Positions 26,777 through 35,148 of a stretch of DNA of 58,890 nucleotides are shown here, in pieces. Source of the stretch: Dolichospermum sp. UHCC 0259 (GTDB taxonomy: Bacteria; Cyanobacteriota; Cyanobacteriia; Cyanobacteriales; Nostocaceae); assembly GCF_009711935.1 (NCBI RefSeq), contig NZ_VIKX01000323.1, positions 1-58,890 on the forward strand, written 5' to 3'. Made by a program: the position numbers and the translations under genes. Position 1 is the stretch's first letter. Every line of letters starts with the position of its first letter. The notes beneath the pieces are model-generated. The model was not told the DNA's origin. It was given only the letters and a program-made list of their open reading frames with translations, and made no database searches.

Positions 26777-26826
26777 TGAATTTACATTTCGTCACATACC
26801 TTTAAATTTTTCGGTTTACCTACTTA
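26698..26826. mobile_element. MITE A, 129 bp, TAAGTAGGT termini
   Basis: Begins TAAGTAGGTAAAC and ends GTTTACCTACTTA, a perfect 13-bp terminal inverted repeat. Near one end it carries AAATTTAAAGGTATGT, shared with MITE C at 46407-46536 in the same relative place. It has no coding capacity. It sits across the 5' end of the MltA-type gene. Confidence 0.88.
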
Positions 26827-26924
26827 AATAGAATACGCATAATTCATGAAGACCAACAATGATTATGCCCCATTTTAGCATTCTCAGAAATGTTGACAAT
26901 GGGAAATATGCCCAATTATGATGA

Positions 26925-27776
26925 TTAATCATCCATTTCTTTTAAGGTAGCTAATGCTGAAGGTGATAAACGACTAAGATAGCGGAATATCCAATATTTA
27001 ACTATAGTGTCTAAAATTACAGGAAATGTGGCAATAAACATAAAGATATAATTTCTATTTGCTGGTAAACCTAAGTGTTCTGTAAATCCTTCCAGAATTA
27101 TTTCCCAACCATGAGGTGAGTGAAAGCCGACAAATACATCTGTACAGAGGATAATTAAAAAAGCTTTAGCACTATCGCTTAAACCATAAACAACTTGATC
27201 TATAAAGTGTTGAAGAGAAATAATATCTTTGGTACTAAAAATAATGACCAATGCAAAAGCAATTAAGGCTATAATATCAGCAAAGGTATTACTAATGGCG
27301 TTGGTACTTTTATGTTGAAATTTTGCTGCTAGTTCTATGGCTTTGGCTTTAATCTTAGATTCTCGATTTTCTGGAGAAATTTTAGTTTCTGAATCCAGTA
27401 AACTTTCAAACTTTAATTTTGCTGTAAATATTTTTAATTCATGAAAGGCTTTGTCTTCCATTTCCTGATTGAGAAAAATTTGCCCGGAGTTATCGTTTCT
27501 CAGGTTTTCTACTATGGGAAGAATAAACAGCCGTTTGGATAGGTGATGAGTTAGCAGGGGAATTATAATCAATAATAATAAGAATTTGATGGCTATAGTT
27601 GTCCGCTGTCTGGATATTTGATATTTTTTAATAAATTCTTGATCTGCGTTTGGAGATATATCACTGAGAATTTTCTGGAATGTTTTTCCAATTGATCTGG
27701 GAAATATGCCCGTTTTTAAGAATGTAAATGATTGTGAAGAGGTATCTTTATTAGATGATTGTGATGATTTTTTCAC
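26925..27776 (-). CDS. PxcA/CemA-family protein, short PxcL-like form
   Basis: A 283-residue membrane protein. Its C-terminal half matches PxcA/CemA: FADIIALIAFALVIIF, then LSDSAKAFLIILCTDVFVGFHSP (split at residues about 198-220), then DTIVKYWIFRYLSRLSPSA. PxcA proteins of cyanobacteria affect light-induced proton extrusion and are usually above 400 residues with a long N-terminal part; this one is short, like the paralogue PxcL. Four membrane segments are expected. It is 71 bases behind the TpsB gene but probably not functionally linked. Confidence 0.82.
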   Translation of the reverse strand: MKKSSQSSNKDTSSQSFTFLKTGIFPRSIGKTFQKILSDISPNADQEFIKKYQISRQRTTIAIKFLLLLIIIPLLTHHLSKRLFILPIVENLRNDNSGQIFLNQEMEDKAFHELKIFTAKLKFESLLDSETKISPENRESKIKAKAIELAAKFQHKSTNAISNTFADIIALIAFALVIIFSTKDIISLQHFIDQVVYGLSDSAKAFLIILCTDVFVGFHSPHGWEIILEGFTEHLGLPANRNYIFMFIATFPVILDTIVKYWIFRYLSRLSPSALATLKEMDD

Positions 27777-27847
27777 GGTAAGATAAATCTTTCTAGTTTG
27801 AGTCCGAGGTTAGATGTAGCTATTATAAACTCCTACAACTATAACAA

Positions 27848-29638
27848 TTAAAAAAGTTTATATTCAACTGTGAAATAAATACCATTTTCTTGTAATGTAT
27901 TTCCAGTTCTATCTAACTTAACTAAGGGAATACCCCAATCAATTCTAGCATTAAAGTTGTTAGCAACTAGAAAACGTAAACCTAAACCGACGGATGATAA
28001 GGTTTGTTTGGGAATCTTAACTTCAGAATCAGAGTGATTCCAAACTGTGCCAAAATCGAAAAATGGAGCTAATTGGACTGTAGTTTGCCATTTAGGTATT
28101 TTCAGGATTGGGGTACGCAGTTCTGCGGATGCAAATAAGCCATTGTCAGCCAATAATTGATCTTGACGATAACCTCTAATGCTCTGTTGCCCACCAATAC
28201 TTAGTTGTTCGAGGGGGACTAGAGGACGATCAGCTAGTTGTAAATCAGAGCGCAATAATAAGGTTGTATCTGGTGTTAATAAGCGTAAATATTGGGTTTG
28301 TCCCCGCCAAGTTATAAACTGACTATCAGGTGCTTTATCGTTAATGGTGGAATTTAAAGCATTAATCCCCCAGTTAAATTGCGAACGGAGAGCAAATACT
28401 TGTTGGGTATTTCTTTGAGTATATTCCTGGAAAAAACGGAGAGCAGAAATTTTTGTTTCTCCTTGTTCGTTTGCACCGATAGATAAAGGAAAAGGAATAT
28501 TTAAAAGTGAGGTTTGTGATTCTTGTCGAGAAGCTGTTAAACCTATGGTAAATTCTTCCTTTGGTGTTTGTTTTAGGGGTTGACGATAGGTGATTTGATA
28601 GTTGTGTGATTCTGACTGGATATCTAAGGTGTTAAAGGGCTTTTCCAGAATATTACTATTGCTTAGACTATAGTTTAAGCTAATAGTCCCATTGTAGGGG
28701 TTGATGGGAAATGAATAACTTAAATCATCGAGGGAGTTACTACCATCGGTATTGATATAGCCTACATGAAAGCGATCGCCAAATCCTAAAAGATTATTGT
28801 GACTAATTTGCAATTGACGGCGGATACTACCAACACTAGGTGATCTTTGATTATCAAAATTTAGCTGAGTAGAGAAAGCTTGAGCCTCCCGCACCTTGAT
28901 TTCTAATGTACTTACCCCCGGACGAGAACCGGCTGCTAATTCTGCTGATAAATTAGCAATTAAAGGGTCAAGTTGGAGCATTTGTAAGGACTCAAGCAAG
29001 CGATTTTGATTTAAAGGAGCTTTGGTCGCTAATGCCAATCTACTGCGAAGATAACCAGCTTTTAATCTTTGTAAACCTGTAACATTAATTGACTCAACTT
29101 CACCTTCAATCACTTCTATTTTTACTACCCCATTTTTTAATTCTTGGGGAGGGATAAATGCTCCAGATGTAATATATCCAGATTTTACATATAGTTGGCT
29201 AATAGCTTCCTGCGCTTTAAGTAATTCAGCAAAAGAAATAGGATGTTTAGTAAAAGGTTCTAATGTTTTTGCTAATTCTGTTTGACTAAAAACAGTGCTA
29301 CCAATAACATCAAATTGTGTAACTGTAATTGTTCCCGGAATTTGTTCTAATGATGGTTGGAGAATTGAAGGAATTTGTCCTGGTGTTGGTAATAGCTCTT
29401 CTAAAGGTGGTAATGGTTGAGTTTCGGGTAGAGGTTGGGGAGTTGGTAATACTGTTGGATCTTTAGGTGTAACAGGTTGTGTAATTATTTGGGCGTTAGC
29501 TGATAATAAGAGATTGGGGAAAAAAATCACCAATTCAATAGAAAAAAATAACCAATTAAATATGATTTTGTAGGAATTTTGAGGTTGGTTTTTCACTTTT
29601 TTAACACACCTTAATTTTGCAATAATAAATAGTAACAT
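27848..29638 (-). CDS. TpsB-type outer-membrane transporter (ShlB/FhaC/HecB family)
   Basis: A 596-residue two-partner secretion pore. An N-terminal hydrophobic stretch ends LLLSANAQ, a likely signal peptide. A proline-rich linker, a POTRA domain (ITVTQFDVIGSTVFSQTELA, then YVKSGYITSGAFIPPQ) and a beta-barrel follow, with the barrel motif LSIGGQQSIRGYRQDQL and a terminal aromatic (YKLF) for outer-membrane assembly. TpsB proteins export a TpsA exoprotein. No TpsA is present here; the only neighbour is an exported CHAT protease 57 bases upstream in the same operon. Confidence 0.92.
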   Translation of the reverse strand: MLLFIIAKLRCVKKVKNQPQNSYKIIFNWLFFSIELVIFFPNLLLSANAQIITQPVTPKDPTVLPTPQPLPETQPLPPLEELLPTPGQIPSILQPSLEQIPGTITVTQFDVIGSTVFSQTELAKTLEPFTKHPISFAELLKAQEAISQLYVKSGYITSGAFIPPQELKNGVVKIEVIEGEVESINVTGLQRLKAGYLRSRLALATKAPLNQNRLLESLQMLQLDPLIANLSAELAAGSRPGVSTLEIKVREAQAFSTQLNFDNQRSPSVGSIRRQLQISHNNLLGFGDRFHVGYINTDGSNSLDDLSYSFPINPYNGTISLNYSLSNSNILEKPFNTLDIQSESHNYQITYRQPLKQTPKEEFTIGLTASRQESQTSLLNIPFPLSIGANEQGETKISALRFFQEYTQRNTQQVFALRSQFNWGINALNSTINDKAPDSQFITWRGQTQYLRLLTPDTTLLLRSDLQLADRPLVPLEQLSIGGQQSIRGYRQDQLLADNGLFASAELRTPILKIPKWQTTVQLAPFFDFGTVWNHSDSEVKIPKQTLSSVGLGLRFLVANNFNARIDWGIPLVKLDRTGNTLQENGIYFTVEYKLF

Positions 29639-29695
29639 ACTGATCTAAAACCTCATCTTACTATCCTTTTTTTAAGATGATGAATTTCTATCAAA

Positions 29696-32236
29696 TTAGA
29701 GCCAATTACCTATGAGTACAAAAGCTGACCAAAAATAGGGATGTTTAAATTCCTCTTGATTTAAAATTGCTAATTGAGCGCGACGCAGAGCTTCAGATTT
29801 TGTAATTTTACTATTAGCTAATTCCTGATAAAATTTAGTCATGAGTAAAGAGGTTGCTTGATCATCAACAGACCAAAGACTAGCAACTGTACTCCGCACT
29901 CCAGCTTTGACTGCTATTCCTGCTAAACCTAAACTAGCTCTTTTGTCTCCACTTGCAGTTTGACAAGCACTTAAAACTAATAATTCAATTGGACGAATTT
30001 GCTTTTTATCAGAACGTAGTATATTCGTCAGTTGATCAATGTTTAATTGACTATCCCAGGTTAAAATAAAAGTATCTTCTGCTTTGGAACTAAATTGACC
30101 ATGAGTTGCTAAATGAACTATTTGAGCCGGATATTGTTTAATATTTTTTTCTAGAGTTGAGTTTGTAAAAGACTCATTTTTTAATAAAATTCCATTAGGA
30201 AACTTAGCTTTAATTTGTGCTAATTCTAATATTACATTAGGAAGGGCATCAAATTTTTCACGAGATTCACTTATTCCTGCTGCAAACAATTGTACTTGTT
30301 CTCGTAATAAAGGTTTAATATCTACAAGTTGCAAGCTAGGAGCAAGAGCAATGCTATATTTTTCGATTAAATATTGTTTACCATCATAAAGAGCAGCTAA
30401 GGGAATATTTCTGAATACTCCATCCGAAATAAAGACTAAATTTTTAATCTTGCTATGTTCTAATTTTGTAGCTAATTCTTTGTTAATTAACCAATTATAA
30501 ATTTGTTGAGATAATCTTAATCTTCTTTTGTTTGCACCTCTAGCATTAGTTAATTCACGTTTTAATTCTTTAATACCGTTCTCTAAATCTACTTGAGATA
30601 TAGGTTGTGAATACTTTTGTAGCGGTTGATTCGGTAAAGCTACAATTAATTCTAGCCTATCTTTTAAAATCAGAGTATAGAAAACAGCAGTGGTAGGATC
30701 ATTAAGTTCATCTATTTCTACAGGTTTACTGTTTAAACAAGCATTACGGAAGAAATTATCTAATTCTGCTAGTTGTAAATCTTCAATTACTTGTCTAGCT
30801 TCTTTAAGTTCTGCTTGACTGGAGTTTTCATGTAATAATAATCCTGCTAATTCTCGATAAACTGGTTCAACATCTTCTCGAAAAGAAAATTGCAAATCGG
30901 AACTAATAGCAACTAAATCAGTTCTGATATTTTTTAAAGTTTTCACAGTTTGTTGATAGGCAAATATGGCATCTTTTTGGTTTCCTGCTGCTGCTAATAT
31001 TCTACCTAGTTGCCATTGCCATTTATAACTAATATCTGGTGCTTTAATTCTTTGAGCAATTAATACTGCTTTTTCTGTCAATTTTTGCGCTTCTGGATAG
31101 CGGTGATTTTTTTCATAGACATTACCTAGCACTCCTAACGTATAACTTTCAGCACGATTATCTGCTAATTTTTGCGCTAAATTTAATGCTGTTGCTAATT
31201 CTTTAACAATTAAATTTTGATAAGTTTTCGCTATTTCTTTATTTTTGAGAATAGTTTTAGCGAAAGTAATCCGAGCATAAACCGCACTGCGACTAGCAGG
31301 TAGTTTAGTTAAAATATCTTGGATTTTGGGAATTAATACTTGAACTTCTGGTACTTTTTGATCAGATAATAACAAATCAAATTGATTTAAATAGGCTTGA
31401 ATGAGTAAATCGGAAGTAGGTGATTTTTCAATGGCTTGTTGATAATAATTAATAGCTTGCTCAGAGTTTAATTTTAATCTCTGGGTTTTACCTAAACTAA
31501 TGAAAACTTCAGTTATAATGGTAGAATTAGATGCTAATTTTTTAGCAACAGTCAAACTTTGATTTAAGACTTGTGTAGATTCATCTAATTTTCTTACTCC
31601 TCGAAGAACATCACCTAAAGTTAAAAGTGCTTTAGCTTTGAGTAAAGTATCTGGTTGTTTATCTAAAATTGCTTGAGTTGCCGTCAAATTTTTAACAGCT
31701 TGATTATATAAACCTAACCCTTGTAATGACTGAGATTCGTTAATTTTAGTTCTAATTAATCCTATACTGTCTCCTGATTTTTCATAAATATCAATTATCT
31801 GTTGCCAAGTATCTAAAGAAGCTTGAGAATCACCAATAGATAATTGAATTTGTCCTTGCACTTCCAGAGTTTTTGCCAATAATTCTTGACGCTTTTTGTT
31901 GTCTGCTATTTTGGATAAATATTTGATGCTTTCTGCTACAGCCTGTTTAGCTTCTTGAGGATTTCCCATTTTCTGGTAAACTAAACCTAAATTTCGCCAA
32001 GCTATAATTTGTCCAGTCAAATTATCTTGTTTTTGATAGTTATTAATGGCATCTTTTAAGTTGGTAATAGCTGGTTGAAATTCTCCATTTTCGTATAATT
32101 TTTGAGCTTGATTTTCCAAAGATAGAGAACTTTCAGAAGTTATGGAAATATTACTAACATTAGCTAAAACAGGAAAAGGATTCAATACATAGCTTAATGA
32201 TAATAAACTTAAAACCAAGAGCTTGCGATTTAGCAT
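29696..32236 (-). CDS. Exported TPR-CHAT protease
   Basis: An 846-residue protein with a signal peptide (LLSLSYVLNPFPVLANVS), some ten tetratricopeptide-like repeats over residues about 40-420, and a C-terminal CHAT (caspase-like) domain from about residue 560. The catalytic pair is intact: histidine in VHLATHGQF near residue 709 and cysteine in LVLSACQTASG near residue 754. The typical CHAT end AHP-type motif reads EFKHPYFWSAFVLIG. Heads an operon with the TpsB gene. In cyanobacteria CHAT domains often accompany TpsB or hemagglutinin proteins. The substrate is unknown. Confidence 0.9.
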   Translation of the reverse strand: MLNRKLLVLSLLSLSYVLNPFPVLANVSNISITSESSLSLENQAQKLYENGEFQPAITNLKDAINNYQKQDNLTGQIIAWRNLGLVYQKMGNPQEAKQAVAESIKYLSKIADNKKRQELLAKTLEVQGQIQLSIGDSQASLDTWQQIIDIYEKSGDSIGLIRTKINESQSLQGLGLYNQAVKNLTATQAILDKQPDTLLKAKALLTLGDVLRGVRKLDESTQVLNQSLTVAKKLASNSTIITEVFISLGKTQRLKLNSEQAINYYQQAIEKSPTSDLLIQAYLNQFDLLLSDQKVPEVQVLIPKIQDILTKLPASRSAVYARITFAKTILKNKEIAKTYQNLIVKELATALNLAQKLADNRAESYTLGVLGNVYEKNHRYPEAQKLTEKAVLIAQRIKAPDISYKWQWQLGRILAAAGNQKDAIFAYQQTVKTLKNIRTDLVAISSDLQFSFREDVEPVYRELAGLLLHENSSQAELKEARQVIEDLQLAELDNFFRNACLNSKPVEIDELNDPTTAVFYTLILKDRLELIVALPNQPLQKYSQPISQVDLENGIKELKRELTNARGANKRRLRLSQQIYNWLINKELATKLEHSKIKNLVFISDGVFRNIPLAALYDGKQYLIEKYSIALAPSLQLVDIKPLLREQVQLFAAGISESREKFDALPNVILELAQIKAKFPNGILLKNESFTNSTLEKNIKQYPAQIVHLATHGQFSSKAEDTFILTWDSQLNIDQLTNILRSDKKQIRPIELLVLSACQTASGDKRASLGLAGIAVKAGVRSTVASLWSVDDQATSLLMTKFYQELANSKITKSEALRRAQLAILNQEEFKHPYFWSAFVLIGNWL

Positions 32237-32318
32237 TATGATATTGCCCCCTCATACCCATTTCTTTAGTCTACTATACCCCTGTTACAACTTTTGCACT
32301 TTATTTAATCCACATTCC
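32237..32318. other. Promoter region of the CHAT-TpsB operon
   Basis: Short spacer between the CHAT start and the flanking MITE. No further structure noticed. Confidence 0.4.
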
Positions 32319-32476
32319 TTAGAGGATGTTTGAAAAGTATCAGAATTAATTGAGATCCCCCCAACCCCCCTTAAAAAGGGGGGCTAAATTCCTCAAAGTC
32401 CCCCTTAAAAAGGGGGACTTAGGGGGATCTGCGGGTGTCAGATCCCACACGAAAAAGTTTTCAAACAATCTCTTAG
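32319..32476. mobile_element. Second MITE family, about 157 bp, C/G-rich hairpins inside
   Basis: The ends are imperfect inverted repeats: TTAGAGGATGTTTGAAAA at the left and TTTTCAAACAATCTCTTA at the right. Inside are two strong hairpins, CCCCCCTTAAAAAGGGGGG (32365-32383) and AGTCCCCCTTAAAAAGGGGG with ACT (32397-32419). It has no gene. It cuts off the 5' part of the GNAT relic. Confidence 0.72.
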
Positions 32477-32729
32477 GAAAATATTTATTACAACAATTGG
32501 AAACAGCAATTGCTTTGGAGGGGTTTAAGCAGATTTGGATTGGATTGAAACTGCCAGTAAGTAGGTGAACACAATAAAACCGAACTGTGTAAAGAAACTA
32601 ACGACAATTTTCAACGCCAACCTACTTATTTTAACTGAAGCTGTTAAACTTTATGAAAGTAATAGTTATCTACCAACAATCGGTGTAGAAACCAGCAGAT
32701 GCGATCGCGTTTATGTAAAATATCTATGA
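32477..32729 (+). pseudogene. GNAT-family acetyltransferase, broken by two MITEs
   Basis: Two pieces of one C-terminal GNAT domain remain. The first (32477-32557) reads GKYLLQQLETAIALEGFKQI and IWIGLKLPV, the acetyl-CoA-binding region. The second (32631-32729) reads LTEAVKLYESNSYLPTIGVE and ends TSRCDRVYVKYL. MITE B (32558-32628) separates them, and the other MITE removed everything upstream. The original gene overlapped comF by an ATGA junction at 32726-32729. Confidence 0.72.
32558..32628. mobile_element. MITE B, 71 bp, internally deleted copy with TAAGTAGGT termini
   Basis: Left end TAAGTAGGTGAACACAATAAAACC matches (in inverse order) the right part of MITE A; the right end is CCAACCTACTTA. 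It is shorter than the 129- and 130-bp relatives, so it lost its middle. It lies within the GNAT coding sequence. Confidence 0.82.
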
Positions 32730-33385
32730 TCAAGATATTCCAAGATTTACTTAATCTTTTTCTTAAATCTTCTTGTCCGCTGTGTCAACGTTCTACGCAG
32801 AGGGAACTTTGTCCATATTGTATTCGGCAAATCCAAAGTTGCCATAAGCAAAATCCCGCTTATTTATGGAAGCAACCATTACCCATATTTGTGTGGGGAA
32901 ATTATGGTGGTGCTGTTAAAAGGGCGATCGCTGCCCTAAAATATGAGAATCAACCACAAATTGGTTATGTTTTAGGCGAATGGTTAGGGGAATCATGGTT
33001 ATTACATTCACCTCAACCACAACAACAGGTTTTAGTTGTTCCTATTCCTATGCACCCTAAAAAACAAAAACAACGCGGTTTTAATCAAGCCGCATTAATA
33101 GCGGAAGGTTTTTGTAATGTGACAGGATACAAATTGAAAGTCAATGCTTTAGAACGCATTAAGGAAACTGAAGCCCTATTTAATTTGTCCCCAGTCCAAA
33201 GACAAGAAAACTTAGCAGATGCTTTTATCATTGGTAAAGATTTGCGTCGTCGTCCCCATATACCAATATTATTAGTAGATGATATTTATACTACTGGTGC
33301 TACTGTTAAAGCTGCTGTCAAGACATTTGAACAACATCAAATTACAGTCTTGGGTGTAGCCGCTGTTGCCACGACAAATAAATAA
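32726..33385 (+). CDS. comF: ComF-family phosphoribosyltransferase-like protein
   Basis: A 219-residue protein. Its N-terminal zinc-ribbon reads CPLCQRSTQRELCPYC (residues about 16-31) and its C-terminal PRT fold has VVPIPMHPKKQKQRGFNQA and the PRPP loop ILLVDDIYTTGATVKAA. ComF acts in DNA uptake in competent bacteria, probably in single-strand handling. The ATG chosen overlaps the stop of the degraded GNAT gene (ATGA), which implies former translational coupling; an earlier ATG at 32699 is possible. Confidence 0.88.
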   Translation: MIKIFQDLLNLFLKSSCPLCQRSTQRELCPYCIRQIQSCHKQNPAYLWKQPLPIFVWGNYGGAVKRAIAALKYENQPQIGYVLGEWLGESWLLHSPQPQQQVLVVPIPMHPKKQKQRGFNQAALIAEGFCNVTGYKLKVNALERIKETEALFNLSPVQRQENLADAFIIGKDLRRRPHIPILLVDDIYTTGATVKAAVKTFEQHQITVLGVAAVATTNK

Positions 33386-33441
33386 AAATAAAGCTATATT
33401 AGATTGGTTGCTCGATATTTGTGGGAACAGTATTTTTATTT

Positions 33442-33897
33442 ATGAAAAAGATTTTTACAGTGCATTTAAACCAAATGTTAATTATTCCTATCACATTACT
33501 AACAATGGGAATATGGATCAAAACAGCCTCAGCACAAAATAAGTTATATAGCCCTATTCCATTAATTAATTTGACAGAAATTTCTGATACTCTATCAAAT
33601 AAGGATATTCCCACAGGTCAAGGGGGATTTGCGCGTGATTATTCCATCAAATTAAATCAGGGTGATAATTTATCTATTGATTTGTCATCGGAAAACTTTG
33701 ACGGTATTATTACACTATTAGCTCCCAATGGTTCAACAGCAGGAGAAAATGATGATGCTCCTGATGGTACCAGCAATTCTCTATTATTTACCCGCATTAC
33801 AGAAGCAGGAACTTACATTGTGCGGGTTCGCTCTTTTGGGGAAACTGGGGTGGGTAACTTTAAACTCAAGGTAACAAAACTGCAACCAGTTAAGTAG
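33442..33897 (+). CDS. Exported PPC-domain (pre-peptidase C-terminal) protein
   Basis: A 151-residue secreted protein. A signal peptide (LTMGIWIKTASAQN) precedes a single PPC beta-sandwich: YSIKLNQGDNLSIDLSS, then FDGIITLLAPNGS, GENDDAPDGTSNSLL, and TYIVRVRSFGETGVGNFKL. PPC domains usually flank secreted proteases and help fold or solubilise them; alone the role is unknown. The MKKIF methionine gives a standard signal peptide; the frame is open slightly further back. Confidence 0.8.
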   Translation: MKKIFTVHLNQMLIIPITLLTMGIWIKTASAQNKLYSPIPLINLTEISDTLSNKDIPTGQGGFARDYSIKLNQGDNLSIDLSSENFDGIITLLAPNGSTAGENDDAPDGTSNSLLFTRITEAGTYIVRVRSFGETGVGNFKLKVTKLQPVK

Positions 33898-34006
33898 ATA
33901 TAAACCACCATTTGTATATACATCTAGTTTAATTAATTGGAGTTTTAGTAGTGGTTATATGAATATAAAAATGGTAATTTTTTTGATTTCATAAAATTCA
34001 ATCCTC

Positions 34007-35092
34007 TTACAAACAACAACTAATAGCCAACTCCGCATTTTTCACCAACGTCTCCTTATCAAGGGTCGAAACTGAATATTGAGGAGTTGCTTGTAATAAC
34101 TTTTCCACCCTCTCCCGCGCAGCTTCTACAACTGCTGCATCTAAACTACCATTATCCAAACTAGCAGAAAAATCTTCAGCTATTTTATATGTTCGTTCTA
34201 AAGAAGAAGAATTGATATTTCGAGAAACTATAAACAAATCACAACCAGCATGAAAAGCCCGCACAACTGTTCCTGATTGCATAAACATCTCAGATACAGC
34301 TTTCATATCTAAATCATCAGAAACTATCACACCTTGAAAACCTAACTCTTCTCGTAAAATATCATTCAAAATGATTTTAGATAAAGTTGCTGGTACTTCT
34401 GGATCAATTTGTGGGAACAAAATATGCGCCGTCATAATTAACGGAATTTGTGACTGAATTAATGTTTGAAAAGGAATCAATTCCCGATTTCGCAAATCTT
34501 CTAAACTCAAATTTAAGATTGGTAATTCCAAATGGGAATCTGTGCTGGTGTCGCCGTGTCCAGGAAAGTGTTTAGCAGAACCTAAAATTCCTTCTTCCCG
34601 TAATCCTTGGTAATATTCTCGCGCTGCTTGACTAGCGGTTTCTGGTGTAGTTCCAAATGCACGAGCGCCAATAATTGGGTTTTGGGGATTAGAGAAAATA
34701 TCTGCAACCGGAGACCAAGAAAGATTAATTCCCAGTGATTTTAATTCTAGTGCTGTGGCTTTGGCAACTTCATAAGCATGAGACTGCAATAAATAAGCTT
34801 GAGGAAAGCGGGTAATTGGTAAAGGTGTCCGCACAACTCGCCCACCTTCATGATCTAAAGTAGTAAATATGGAGTCACGCTCAGTATATTGGCGAACTTC
34901 ATGAATGAGGTTTTTAAACTGTTCTAACCAAACTGGATATGGTACACCGTCAAGAAAGTTTTTGGCAAAAAAGATGACACCAATCGGTTTTAGTTCATTT
35001 AACGCCCGTTTATCATCATCATTTAAACTTGTCCCGGAAATACCCAGAATGAGATGATTACCAAAGCTTTGTGATGATTGGGATATTGACAT
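34007..35092 (-). CDS. nagZ: Beta-N-acetylhexosaminidase (glycoside hydrolase 3)
   Basis: A 361-residue cytoplasmic GH3 enzyme that removes N-acetylglucosamine from anhydro-muropeptides in wall recycling. The core motif is KHFPGHGDTSTDSHLELP near residue 178, which holds the NagZ-specific His of the flexible loop, and the nucleophile aspartate is in VIVSDDLDMKAV near residue 255. There is no signal peptide. It sits next to rlpA, also a wall gene, in the same direction. Confidence 0.92.
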   Translation of the reverse strand: MSISQSSQSFGNHLILGISGTSLNDDDKRALNELKPIGVIFFAKNFLDGVPYPVWLEQFKNLIHEVRQYTERDSIFTTLDHEGGRVVRTPLPITRFPQAYLLQSHAYEVAKATALELKSLGINLSWSPVADIFSNPQNPIIGARAFGTTPETASQAAREYYQGLREEGILGSAKHFPGHGDTSTDSHLELPILNLSLEDLRNRELIPFQTLIQSQIPLIMTAHILFPQIDPEVPATLSKIILNDILREELGFQGVIVSDDLDMKAVSEMFMQSGTVVRAFHAGCDLFIVSRNINSSSLERTYKIAEDFSASLDNGSLDAAVVEAARERVEKLLQATPQYSVSTLDKETLVKNAELAISCCL

Positions 35093-35148
35093 AATTAGTT
35101 TGATATCAATAAAGGATAAAGCCTTTTCTACTTTATCCTTCCAGCTTA

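Noticed and set aside
32350-32568. A 72-codon plus-strand frame across the C/G-rich hairpins
   Set aside because: It is made of MITE sequence joined to the GNAT fragment; the N-terminal part is only hairpin DNA.
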